A DNA stretch of 64,000 nt from Pseudomonas sp. MWU16-30317 (GTDB lineage: Bacteria > Pseudomonadota > Gammaproteobacteria > Pseudomonadales > Pseudomonadaceae): positions 248,001 through 312,000 of the forward strand of contig NZ_JAIWJA010000007.1 in NCBI RefSeq assembly GCF_020515695.1, in the 5' to 3' direction. Positions within the stretch are counted from its first letter, which is position 1; each line of letters begins with the position of its first letter. The translations under genes were made by a program, and so were the position numbers. The notes below the pieces were generated by a model. That model was not told the origin of the DNA. It made no database searches and saw only the letters and a program-made list of their open reading frames with translations. Of the stretch, positions 44,270 through 53,140 are shown piece after piece.

Positions 44270-45850
44270 TTAGCGCCCACTCCCGGTAACCGTCGTGAGT
44301 TCAGTAATCGGCGGTTGCAGGTTCAGCGCACCCTTCAAGTCGTAGCCGTAGTTCACGCGATCACTGTGCGCCCAAACTTGCTTCAGGCCAAACAGGGGGA
44401 TGGCGCAAACATCGTCGTGAATCTGCGACTGGGCCTGCTTCCACAGGGCTAGTTGCTCCTGCGGATTGGCTTCAACGCGAGCTTTACGAATGGCCTCGTC
44501 AGCCACCGAACAGTGACCGAAGTTGGACATCGCTCCAGGAGCGCCAATCGAAGCCGAGGAGTCATAGAACTCGGTCAGCCAGTAATCGGCATTTGGAAAC
44601 CGCGCAGCGCCGTAAAAGACAATCGCACTCTGATCCTGGCGACTCTTAGCTTGATAGGTCGCATGGTCGACGACTTCCATGTCCAGCTTGATTCCGACCT
44701 TGGCCAACTGCGCCTGGACGACTTCCATGATGGGTTGCTGGGCAGGCGCGTTGGATACCACCACTTTGAGAACAATGCCGCTCGCAAAGCCCGCCTCCGC
44801 CAACAGTTTTTTTGCGCGTTCCATATCGTATTTATAGCCATCCGAAGCGCAGTCCACACCGAGGTAGCCATTGGGTATGACCGAGCAGCCTTTGTCCGCT
44901 ACATCCTTGCCCACATAGCGCACGATTTCGTCCAGGTTGACGGCAGCGGCAATTGCCTGGCGCACTTTCAGGTTGTCCAACGGCTTGATCGCTCGATTTA
45001 GGAACAGCGTTCGAAATTCGCCGGGTTCAAATACATCGACCTTCATGCCACGACTTCTTGCGCGCTCAACCCAACGTTGCTCACGTTTACCAGCGGTAAG
45101 GTCCAACTCGTTCGACGTAAACGCGAGATCCCGAGCACTATCTGAAGGAATCATCCGATAAGTGATCCCGCCGATTTTGGGCTTGCCCAGGAAATAGGCG
45201 TCGTTGGCTACCAGCTTTACGTATTGCTGAGTGACATGCTCACCGAATACGAACGGTCCGGTGCCAATGGGCGATTGGCCAAACTTGTCGCCCAATTTTT
45301 CCGCTGCGGCTTTGCTGATGATATTGCCGCCGTGATAGTTAGATACGCGACCAAGGAATGCTGCATCTGGGTACTTCAGGGTGATTTGCACCGTGTAGTC
45401 GTCCAACGATTCAACCTTGTCGATGATGGCGAAGTTAGCTGCGAAGCTTGAACGGCTAGGATCTCCGGCGCGCTGGATCGAATACACGACATCGGCCGCT
45501 TTCAGTTCGCCGTAGCCGCCATGAAACTGAACGCCTTTGCGCAGGTGAAACGTCCAGATCCGGTTATCCGCTGACGCCTCCCACTTCTCAGCCAGGTCGG
45601 CCTGCAATTCCTTGGGGTCGGCGCTTCCTGGCGGGAAACGAACCAAACCATTGAACAGTTCGGACACGACCCCTTTATCCCCCAACAATGTCGCACGGTG
45701 TGGATCGAGCGTAGTGATGTCAGAAGCGCCCGAGCTGACGGCGATAAGAGAACGGGCATCGTCCTGGGCGAACACCGCAGGACTTGAACCATACAACGCA
45801 AGCAGTACTGCTAATGCACTCGAACGAATCGTCAAACGATGAGATGTCAT
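44270..45850 (-). CDS. ABC transporter substrate-binding protein (SBP_bac_5)
   Basis: 526 residues with a signal peptide (MTSHRLTIRSSALAVLLAL...AVFAQ) and the family-5 oligopeptide/nickel/opine binding fold: DITTLDPHRATLLGD, VVSELFNGLVRFPPG, FHLRKGVQFHGG and ADVVYSIQRAGDPS. It captures the substrate in the periplasm. The ATG at 45850 has AAGGAG seven bases upstream. It is the first gene of the transporter-oxidase operon, about 110 bases downstream of a sigma-54-type promoter. Confidence 0.9.
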   Translation of the reverse strand: MTSHRLTIRSSALAVLLALYGSSPAVFAQDDARSLIAVSSGASDITTLDPHRATLLGDKGVVSELFNGLVRFPPGSADPKELQADLAEKWEASADNRIWTFHLRKGVQFHGGYGELKAADVVYSIQRAGDPSRSSFAANFAIIDKVESLDDYTVQITLKYPDAAFLGRVSNYHGGNIISKAAAEKLGDKFGQSPIGTGPFVFGEHVTQQYVKLVANDAYFLGKPKIGGITYRMIPSDSARDLAFTSNELDLTAGKREQRWVERARSRGMKVDVFEPGEFRTLFLNRAIKPLDNLKVRQAIAAAVNLDEIVRYVGKDVADKGCSVIPNGYLGVDCASDGYKYDMERAKKLLAEAGFASGIVLKVVVSNAPAQQPIMEVVQAQLAKVGIKLDMEVVDHATYQAKSRQDQSAIVFYGAARFPNADYWLTEFYDSSASIGAPGAMSNFGHCSVADEAIRKARVEANPQEQLALWKQAQSQIHDDVCAIPLFGLKQVWAHSDRVNYGYDLKGALNLQPPITELTTVTGSGR

Positions 45851-45971
45851 CGAAAGGCTCCTTGAATATTGATAAGACCACATCAGGACTTTCCGATGAC
45901 TGCGTGGATAGCCTAGATAGCGATCAACCATTCCACGTCCCGCAGCATCGTTAGCCTTACGCCATGTTATT

Positions 45972-45988
45972 TAGCAATGCCCGGGCCA
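45972..45988 (-). promoter_or_regulatory. Sigma-54 promoter of the transporter-oxidase operon
   Basis: The minus strand reads TGGCCCGGGCATTGCTA: GG and GC are exactly ten bases apart, as required for -24/-12 promoters (consensus TGGCAC-N5-TTGCW, one mismatch). Immediately upstream in transcription direction is AATCAGTAGTTTA, close to the IHF consensus. The whole ~58-base element recurs before the porin gene. Confidence 0.7.
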
Positions 45989-46285
45989 TAGATATTTAAA
46001 CTACTGATTAATAAGGATTTTTAATTTATGATTACTGATATATAAAGCTTAATGATATCAAAGCATGCTTAAATGCTATGTAGTTGCAATCCTATGGCTG
46101 AAAGCTTGCCCGACGGCGGTGCGCTTGCTACCCAATGTAGTGCAAAGCCTCTGCTACCGACCTTGATTCGCTACCTGAGGTAACACTCCGATGCAGGTTA
46201 CGATGGATCAGATTCCGCCCCGCTGATACAGATGACCATGTGTCGAATGCCGCCTTGCAGTAGTCGAACAGCGAATTTAAATGGT

Positions 46286-46342
46286 GTGAAAAAACAACAG
46301 CCCCGGACAATGACACACTGCGATGTGCCAATGTCCGAGGCT
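46286..46342 (-). terminator. Intrinsic terminator of the OprD-family porin gene
   Basis: On the minus strand AGCCTCGGACA...TGTCCGGGGCT pairs over 11 positions with one mismatch and is followed by GTTGTTTTTTC. It lies about 70 bases beyond the porin stop codon. The rest of the 45851-46410 gap holds only the sigma-54 element and AT-rich sequence. Confidence 0.8.
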
Positions 46343-46410
46343 GGAGCCCTGCATTGCGAAGGTAGTTAAATTAAAAAATCAGCGTTACACTAGATGGATA
46401 TCTTTTGCGC

Positions 46411-47754
46411 CTACCAAAGTGCATAGGTGTAATTTATATAGAACCGGGTTTGATCCTGATCCTTCACGATGGTCTCTGGAAGGTCAGTCCTGAAGTTTGC
46501 CCGACGCAGCGAGAAGTTCAAGTTCTTGAAAGGCCCACTCTGCAGGGTATAGTCCAACCGGACGCCCCGCTCCCACTCATCATAACGTCCAGTGGTTGCG
46601 TTACCCGTGCCGCGCACGTCTCGACCGCTCGCATAGTAGATGGACGGCTTTAAACCGGGCACTCCAAGTCCGGCAAAGTCATAGCTGTACATGCCGAACG
46701 TAGTGTTTTCGCCTGCCCTGGCAAAGCTGTTGATTGTCAGGTCGGTGTACAAATAAATACTGGCGCCCCCCTCACCTTCGTTACGCCCGCGGCCATCCAC
46801 AACGTTGGCATTGTTAACGTACGCCATACCACCACTGTCGCTGACTCGCTGATGCCCCAACGTGAAAACGTTCCCGCCCAGAGTATAGATGAAGGCAGCA
46901 GACCACGTGTCATTGTCCACCTTACCTAAGCCGCCGGCGTTGTAGCCATTCTTGTATTGGTAGTTTACGTCGCTACCGTTTTTTCCATCTGATTTGCTAC
47001 TGAAGTACCGTAAGTCTGTCTTGAAGGTTTGATTGGGTGCTATTTGGAAAACATGAAGCAAGCCAAAGAAATTCTGGCGATAGTAGTCTTCGAGTTGTGA
47101 ATGGTAGTACTGCAGCGTGAGGTCCTTTGTCACCTTCCAGTCGGCGCCTGCGAACCGGAAGCTGTCAGAGCCCTTCCGACCACCCGCAGCGATACCAGAC
47201 CAGTTAGAGGATGCTCGCCCGATGACTCGATTCAGTTCACCGACTGTCAGAGTTACGTTATCAATCTCATCCGAGGTCAGAATGGCACCCTGAAAAGCGG
47301 TTGGTACAAGACGACTATCGTTCGCCACCAGAATCGGCAAATTAGGCGACAGCGCGTTACCTACGTTCAACTGGGTCCTAGAGTATTTGACCTTGGCGTT
47401 AGCTCCCACACGACCCCACGCACCGACGGGTGTGCCATCCGTATCAAGGGGAGAAACTGTGTTAGTCGTCGTAGTCCCGTGCGGTGAAGTGCCACCGCCC
47501 AGGGTAAAGCCCTGAACCCCTTGCAGATCTAAACCAAAGCCTACTATTCCTTGAGTGAAGCCGGACAGAAAATCAAACTTGAGACCGGTGACCGTTTGGC
47601 GCTGATCAATACCGCCAGGGTCACGCTGATCGTTATCAAAATACAGAGTACGGGAACTGATGGAGGCTTTACTGTCTTCAATGAAGCCGGCGGCACTGAC
47701 GTGCTGGGCAAGAATGCCCGTGGCAACAGCTAATGCCAGGGTGCTCTTTTTCAA
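46411..47754 (-). CDS. OprD-family outer-membrane porin
   Basis: 447 residues with a signal peptide (MKKSTLALAVATGILAQHVSA) and the OprD pattern: GFIEDSKASISSRTLYFDND, QTVTGLKFDFLSGFTQGIVGFGLDLQG, and a last strand ending in YTYALW. These 18-strand barrels admit specific amino acids, peptides or aromatic acids. The position suggests entry of the ABC transporter substrate. It has its own terminator and a sigma-54-type promoter about 170 bases upstream. Confidence 0.88.
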   Translation of the reverse strand: MKKSTLALAVATGILAQHVSAAGFIEDSKASISSRTLYFDNDQRDPGGIDQRQTVTGLKFDFLSGFTQGIVGFGLDLQGVQGFTLGGGTSPHGTTTTNTVSPLDTDGTPVGAWGRVGANAKVKYSRTQLNVGNALSPNLPILVANDSRLVPTAFQGAILTSDEIDNVTLTVGELNRVIGRASSNWSGIAAGGRKGSDSFRFAGADWKVTKDLTLQYYHSQLEDYYRQNFFGLLHVFQIAPNQTFKTDLRYFSSKSDGKNGSDVNYQYKNGYNAGGLGKVDNDTWSAAFIYTLGGNVFTLGHQRVSDSGGMAYVNNANVVDGRGRNEGEGGASIYLYTDLTINSFARAGENTTFGMYSYDFAGLGVPGLKPSIYYASGRDVRGTGNATTGRYDEWERGVRLDYTLQSGPFKNLNFSLRRANFRTDLPETIVKDQDQTRFYINYTYALW

Positions 47755-47922
47755 TTTTTATCGCTCCTATGTAAATTATTTTTTTAACGTGCTCCAGAGC
47801 AAGGCCTCAATGTGTCGCTACGCCAACATATCGAACCCTTGAGCCGAAACACCCTTATTGCTATGGCATCCACACCTCTATCAGTGTTAAATCTAATGAG
47901 GCTTGGTCCATACGATGCTTTT

Positions 47923-47939
47923 TAGCAATAGGGGTGCCA
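47923..47939 (-). promoter_or_regulatory. Sigma-54 promoter of the porin gene
   Basis: The minus strand reads TGGCACCCCTATTGCTA, a full match to TGGCAC-N5-TTGCW with GG-N10-GC spacing. AATCAATGGCATA, an IHF-like site, lies just upstream, and roughly three quarters of the surrounding 58 bases match the element before the binding-protein gene. Confidence 0.75.
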
Positions 47940-48047
47940 TAGGTATTTATGCCATTGATTTATAAGTATTAATTATTTTCAACAACAGATTTAAATGTCG
48001 CTATACTATTAGCCTATGTTGCAATGCTATTTACAAGGGAGAGATTT

Positions 48048-48974
48048 GTGGAAAATCGAATCACACTGCGTCACCTTGAGGCGTTTCGAGCCATCATGGT
48101 GCGAAAAACTGTTACGGGCGCAGCAGAGATGCTTGAAGTCACACAACCCGTCGTGACGCGCCTTATCGCCGACCTGGAAGACCGAATTTCTATTTCTCTC
48201 TTTACCCGTATCAAAGGGCGTTTGTTGCCTACGCCAGAGGCGGCAATTCTATTCAAGGATGTCGAGCAATCCCTGATTGGCATTGAGCGCATTGCGAATG
48301 CCGCATCCAACATCAAAACGTTGAAACTCGGTCGCCTTGAGATTGCTGCGGCACCTAGCATGGCGCTGTCTTTTTTGCCCAAGGCCATTGCGAGCTTCAC
48401 GCTTGAGCATTCAGATGCTGTCGTTTCCATGCATATGCACAGTTCGGCAACAGTGCTGAATATGGTTCAGCAGGACCGATGTGATTTAGGTTTCGCAATG
48501 TTCCCTATGAGGGCCACACGACTCGGGAACAGTGAGACGCTGGTGACAGCGAAAATGGTAGGAGTGGTTCCCGTAAATCACCCGCTAGCGCGTAAGCGTG
48601 TATTGCACCCAGAAGATTTCGAAGGCGAGCGCTATATTTCGCTTCTCCCCCTAATGGAGATACGAATGAAAATTGACTCTCTTATGCTATCATATGGAGT
48701 GAAACGAAGGATAAGTGCCGAAACGCAAACAACCATAGCAATACTAAAATTAGCCGAGGCAGGATTAGGAGTATCGATTGTCGACCCATTGACAGCCAGT
48801 GGCTACTCGGGAACCTTGCTAAAGTTTATTCCATTTGAGCCTGCAATTATAAATGACTACTCAATAGTAATCTCGCAGCGAAACTCATCCACGCTTATTT
48901 TAAAACCCTTCATAGATCATGCTCGACGAGAAATACGAAACATGGTTCCTGCCAATCTGATTGTCCGAGCCTAG
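48048..48974 (+). CDS. LysR-family regulator of the opine-type cluster
   Basis: About 308 residues. N-terminal winged helix (LRHLEAFRAIMVRKTVTGAAEM, then LEVTQPVVTRLIADLE) as in the OccR/NocR branch that controls opine genes, followed by a two-lobe effector domain. Starts with GTG 48048, set by AAGGGAGAG upstream. Divergent from the porin gene across about 290 AT-rich bases. The second half uses many AT-rich codons, unlike the core chromosome. The porin promoter is of sigma-54 type, which LysR proteins do not normally open, so its targets are uncertain. Confidence 0.8.
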   Translation: MENRITLRHLEAFRAIMVRKTVTGAAEMLEVTQPVVTRLIADLEDRISISLFTRIKGRLLPTPEAAILFKDVEQSLIGIERIANAASNIKTLKLGRLEIAAAPSMALSFLPKAIASFTLEHSDAVVSMHMHSSATVLNMVQQDRCDLGFAMFPMRATRLGNSETLVTAKMVGVVPVNHPLARKRVLHPEDFEGERYISLLPLMEIRMKIDSLMLSYGVKRRISAETQTTIAILKLAEAGLGVSIVDPLTASGYSGTLLKFIPFEPAIINDYSIVISQRNSSTLILKPFIDHARREIRNMVPANLIVRA

Positions 48975-49224
48975 TTCAAACTCTTTACTCCCAGAGCGAA
49001 TCAATTTTTCGCATGCGCAAATCAAATACGAAGCTAGTTGCTACCTTCTCACTAGAGAGAAATAAAACTCTGATTTCCACAGACCGTCAAGGCTTTGGCA
49101 TCGGAGATAGGCGTACAGCATGTTGCCCTATAATGAACCAGGTGATGATACTCGGAAAAAACCATCGTACCCCATCGAAAAATGGAGACATAGCTAAACC
49201 AATTTTCCAAATCATGAAACCACG

Positions 49225-50422
49225 ATGACCAAACCCACTATGGCATTGACCGAGTTGGTTGAGAAAGGGGCAGACGCTGATCTGCTCAAGCAAATGATCC
49301 AGTTCGTCGCCCAGCGGATGATGGAATTCGACGTCGAAAGCCTGTGTGGCGCCGGCTTCGACATCAAAAGTCTTGACCGTACAAACAGTCACAACGGTTA
49401 CCGCGACCGCCTGTGGCAAACCCGTGCCGGCGACGTTGATCTGAAGATCCCCAAACTACGCCAAGGCAGTTAACTTCCCAGGGTTCCTTGAGCCGCACAG
49501 AACCGCCGAGAAGGCAATGGCGGCAGTGATTCAGGAAGCCTATATACAGGGCGTTTCCACGCGCTCAGTCGACGAGCTGGTCAAGGCCATGGGCATGACC
49601 GGCATCTCGAAAAGCCAAGTATCCAGGCTTGCGGGCGAGATCGATGAACGCGTCAATGCGTTCCTGGATCGACCCCTTGAGGGCGACTGGCCGTACCTCT
49701 GGATCGACGCCACCTACGTTAAAGTGCGTGAGGCAGGCCGTATCGTTTCGATCGCGGTAATAATCGCCGTGGCTGTGAGCACCAATGGCGGTCGGGAAGT
49801 TCTGGGCATGCGGGTAGGACCTTCGGAGGCTGAGCCGTTCTGGACGGACTTCCTGCGCAGTCTGATGCGTCGCGGTTTGCGCGGGGTAAAGCTGGTGATC
49901 TATGACGCTCATGAAGGCTTCAAGGCGGCTGTCGCCAAGGTCTTCCACACGACCTGGCAGCACTGCCGGGTGCATTTCATGCGCATCGCGATGGCCCACG
50001 TCGGCAAGGGTCAGCGCAGCATGGTGGCGGCGTTGTTGCGCACAGTCTTCGCTCAGGACAGTCGCGTTGAATGCCACCAACAATGGCGTCTGGTGGCCGA
50101 CCAGTTGCGTGAAAAATATCCGAAAATCGCCGTGCTAATGGACGGCTGCGAGGATGAAGTACTGGCTCACATGGCCTTCCCGAAGGCGCGCCGCCAGCAG
50201 CTACACAGCACCAACCCGCTGGAGCGGCTGAACGCCGAGATCAAGCGGCGAACCGATGTCGTGGGCACCTTTCCCAACGATCCGGCAATTACGAGGCTGG
50301 TCGGGGCGATGCTGCTGGAGCAGAACGACGAATGGTGCCTGCAAAGGCGCTACACGCAGTTGGAGGCCTTCGAGGCGGTCAGCGATAATCCGCAGGCCAA
50401 GCTGTCGGCCGTGATCAACTAA
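49225..50422 (+). pseudogene. IS256-family transposase, frameshifted
   Basis: Two frames make one transposase. 49225-49473 carries the N-terminus through DVDLKIPKLRQGS; 49517-50422 continues with MAAVIQEAYIQGVSTRSVDEL, the catalytic core (WIDATYVKVRE, DAHEGFKAAV) and the C-terminal LERLNAEIKRRTDVVGTFPND, where the last Glu of the DDE triad would lie. At 49468-49472 GTTAAC in place of GTTAC creates a stop; removing one A restores GSYFPGFLEP, the expected family sequence. Terminal inverted repeats could not be set with confidence, and no target duplication was found. Confidence 0.85.
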
Positions 50423-50890
50423 ACGGCAAACTCAGTGGCCAGAGCCGTGATGAGTTACACCACTTCCTGGGACACGATCCCATCACAACAGATGGGCTAT
50501 TAATCAGTCACATATTAAAAAAACATCAAGTTATTGGAAAATGGCATAGTTTGTCGAAGCCAGATCTGAAACCAGTTCTCAACCATTAGACAAACCCTTA
50601 ACAATAATTTTCTTGTTGCTTTGAACCCACTCAAAAATAAACTGTCTGCAAAAGATGCTCTGTAGGCTGCCGTCATATGAATTCTTGAACAACACAGGCT
50701 ACAAGGGCCCGTTTCCAAATTCAAAATAGGCTCTCGATAAGAAATATACGAAAACAACATCGAGCAATAGGTAAATGGAATGACCTCGCAACGCTAAAAA
50801 CCCGAGTAAACAGCCACTGCCATCAGCTAGGTTGGTATACAGGTATTCGGCGAGAGGCCTATCCAATAGGAATGGAGGTCCATCGCTATC
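50423..50890. other. Gene-poor junction between IS and element backbone
   Basis: AT-rich, about 470 bases. Minus-strand frames at 50515-50760 and 50699-50995 lack ribosome sites and overlap the next gene, so they are not called. This is where the edge of the conjugative-element module would be expected, but no tRNA or obvious direct repeat is seen. Confidence 0.5.
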
Positions 50891-51640
50891 ATGTCCTTCT
50901 ATGCTTTTAATCCGCATTCCAAAACCTTCTATCGCCCAATCGACGCAGCATTGCGTTGGTGCAATCTCATCCGTTACGAAGCACAGATAGTCCAAGCAAC
51001 ATGGTCACGTCCCGAAGAGCTTACCTCCCTATTTCCGCAATGGCCCTGCTTGCACGCAGCTATCGAAAAAATCTACGACGCAGTATGTAATGGAGAACTG
51101 ACTTATGGCTGTCTCGGTATTTCGGTTCCCAAAGGAAGTGACGTGGAGCCCTTTCAACTGACGATACGCCACTCCGATTTACGCCACTGGATGCAGATTT
51201 ATTATCCCGATCAGAAGCCCAGCTTTCTGTTTGGATCAGGCAGTAACGCTCATGAAAAAGTCAGTATCGGAACCTTCCTTGCGCTACAAGCGGATCGCGA
51301 TACCCTCCTGCGAGAGTTGGATACGCTACAGCATCACCTCCAAGATATTTTGGTAGACCTCCAGGCTATAGGACTTGAACGGGATGACCTCAAAGCAATG
51401 GTCAAAACGCATGGAGAACTCAGCGAACGTAGCGAACTCACCTATCAGAACATTATCGGTGCTTTGCTCAACCTCTTCTTGGACCAATCGCCTGCTGGTC
51501 ACCGTCTATCCGTTTTCAAAAGCCAATCTGCAATCGTCGATGCCGTTATAGCACGCTATGGCGAGGTACCCGGCCTGAGCAAACGAACGCTAGATGAAAA
51601 GTTCGCCGCAGCGAATCGCAGCCTCAAAAAAAACCAATAG
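50891..51640 (+). CDS. Hypothetical protein of the element edge
   Basis: 249 residues, no family recognised. No membrane segments. Residues ~135-180 look like a coiled coil (ALQADRDTLLRELDTLQHHLQ...). The region GALLNLFLDQSPAGHRLSVFKSQSAIVDAVIARYGEVPGLSKRTLDEKFAAANRSL reads like a small helical DNA- or partner-binding domain. GGAGG lies 12 bases before the ATG. It precedes alpA and parA across a 19-bp palindrome. Confidence 0.6.
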   Translation: MSFYAFNPHSKTFYRPIDAALRWCNLIRYEAQIVQATWSRPEELTSLFPQWPCLHAAIEKIYDAVCNGELTYGCLGISVPKGSDVEPFQLTIRHSDLRHWMQIYYPDQKPSFLFGSGSNAHEKVSIGTFLALQADRDTLLRELDTLQHHLQDILVDLQAIGLERDDLKAMVKTHGELSERSELTYQNIIGALLNLFLDQSPAGHRLSVFKSQSAIVDAVIARYGEVPGLSKRTLDEKFAAANRSLKKNQ

Positions 51641-51643
51641 ACG

Positions 51644-51686
51644 GAGTCATTGCACTGCAATCCCAACGATTGCAGTGCAATGACTC
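51644..51686. repeat. 19-bp perfect inverted repeat between hypothetical gene and alpA
   Basis: GAGTCATTGCACTGCAATC, loop CCAAC, then its exact complement. Each arm contains ATTGCACTGCAAT, itself a palindrome about its central base. It could be a terminator, an operator for AlpA or ParA, or a centromere-like site. Confidence 0.85.
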
Positions 51687-51754
51687 TCCCCCATTTCTGC
51701 TATTCAATTCAGGTCACTTCCCACCAGTGCCAATCCGCGCCAGGAGTGACCAGC

Positions 51755-51985
51755 ATGTCCAGCCAATCCTCACCCATCGTTGAAGCACCTCAACTGCAGA
51801 TCGAACGTCACATCATGCGGCGTGACGAGGTGGAGCGTAAAACCGGCTTCAAGCGTGCGCACATTTACAACCTGATGAAGGAAGGGAAATTTCCTCAGGC
51901 TAAACGCATTGGACTACGCGCAGTCGGCTGGGACTCGCTGGAGATCGAGCAATGGGTCGTTGAGCGCTTGGGTCAGCAGGCCTGA
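51755..51985 (+). CDS. AlpA-family DNA-binding regulator
   Basis: 76 residues. The excisionase/AlpA helix-turn-helix is clear: RRDEVERKTGFKRAHIYNLM, KEGKFPQAKRIG and AVGWDSLEIEQWVVERL. AlpA-type proteins in integrative elements act as activators or directionality factors. GGAG sits nine bases before the ATG at 51755. It ends five bases before parA. Confidence 0.85.
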   Translation: MSSQSSPIVEAPQLQIERHIMRRDEVERKTGFKRAHIYNLMKEGKFPQAKRIGLRAVGWDSLEIEQWVVERLGQQA

Positions 51986-51989
51986 TGCC

Positions 51990-52832
51990 ATGCGTGTGGT
52001 CTCGGTGGTATCCACTAAAGGCGGGGTGGGCAAAACCACAGTAACCGCGAATCTCGGCGGTCTTCTGGCGGATGCGGGTCTACGCGTTTTGCTGCTGGAC
52101 TTGGATAGCCAACCTACCCTCTCCAGCTATTACGCCTTGAAACAGAAGGCTGATGCGGGTGCATACGAGGTCATCGCACTCAACCTAGCTATGCCTGCCC
52201 ATATTATCTCCAGGACAGTGATTGCAGGGCTCGATCTGATCGTCTCCAACGACGATCAAGGCCGGCTGAGTACCTTGCTGCTGCACGCTCCTGATGGGCG
52301 ATTACGGCTGCGCAACCTGCTCGACAACTTCCGCGCCCGTTACGACCTGCTTTTGATCGACACCCAAGGTGCGCGTAGCGTGCTGCTGGAGATGGCCATC
52401 CTCGCTTCCGACCTCGCCCTCTCTCCCATCACCCCGGAAATGCTCGCCGCCCGCGAACTGCAGCGCGGCATCTTGAAGCTACTCAGCGAACTCGAAGCTT
52501 TCCGCCACCTAGGCATTCCACTACCGCCCTTACGACTGCTACTGAACCAGGTGAATGCCATTCGGTTGGACACACGGATGATCATCCGTGGCCTGCGCGA
52601 GACTTTCGCTGGGGCTACCAACATCTCGATTCTAGAAACCGTAGTTCCAGACCGAGTGGCTTACCTAAATGCCGCCTCCCTCGGCCTACCGGCCCACCGA
52701 ATCGAGCCGCGCCAGACTCGTGAGCGACGCTCGCCATCTGCGCTAGAAACGATGCAAGCGTTGGCCATTGAGTTGTTTCCGGAATGGCGCGAGGCGATCT
52801 CTTCGGTGAGCCGATGCGCGGAGGTTCAATGA
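51990..52832 (+). CDS. parA: ParA-family partition ATPase of the conjugative element
   Basis: 280 residues. Deviant Walker A STKGGVGKTTVTANLG at residues 8-23, Walker A' LLLDLDSQPTLSSYY, Walker B LLLIDTQGA. ParA/Soj proteins stabilise excised integrative conjugative elements. The ATG at 51990 is the Met directly before the ATPase motif; the upstream open frame overlaps alpA. No dnaB-like helicase follows, unlike in several related elements. Confidence 0.9.
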   Translation: MRVVSVVSTKGGVGKTTVTANLGGLLADAGLRVLLLDLDSQPTLSSYYALKQKADAGAYEVIALNLAMPAHIISRTVIAGLDLIVSNDDQGRLSTLLLHAPDGRLRLRNLLDNFRARYDLLLIDTQGARSVLLEMAILASDLALSPITPEMLAARELQRGILKLLSELEAFRHLGIPLPPLRLLLNQVNAIRLDTRMIIRGLRETFAGATNISILETVVPDRVAYLNAASLGLPAHRIEPRQTRERRSPSALETMQALAIELFPEWREAISSVSRCAEVQ

Positions 52833-52916
52833 GACGAATCATCCAACTGGCACTTCTCACCCAGTCATTGTGTTTGATCGACCTTGAGGCCAACGTGTTT
52901 GGCTAGGAGTCTTCTG

Positions 52917-53126
52917 ATGTTGGATCAACTGCCCATCATCGTTCCACCCTCCATTCGACCACACCACGCACCTTGCGACGAGTACTGCACCGTTGTCTTT
53001 CGCCTGTAGGCTGGGCGCTCGGCCATGGGGTGGTTCCTCGCAGAACTCTCCCGACATTTCGAAGGTTCGGGCACTGCCGAGATCGTCAAGTTCGAGGTCG
53101 GTGACCATTTGCGTAACCGGCGTTAA
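52917..53126 (+). pseudogene. Small gene between parA and parB, interrupted by an amber stop
   Basis: AGGAG and a 7-base spacer precede ATG 52917. The frame reads MLDQLPIIVPPSIRPHHAP, on to VVFRL, hits TAG at 53007, and continues in the same frame as AGRSAMGWFLAELSRHFEGS to a TAA at 53124, fifteen bases before parB. The uninterrupted 70 codons suggest one small gene with a point stop, or two tiny genes. No family recognised. Confidence 0.45.
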
Positions 53127-53140
53127 GTGAGGTTGTTCCA

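Noticed and set aside
49097..50490. IS256 terminal inverted repeats (GGCATCGG... at left, ...GACACGATCCC at right)
   Set aside because: Only partial similarity by eye and no matching target-site duplication, so the ends were not annotated.
50515..50995. Two minus-strand frames in the IS-to-element gap
   Set aside because: No ribosome sites, overlap with each other and with the better-supported gene at 50891, no recognisable protein features.
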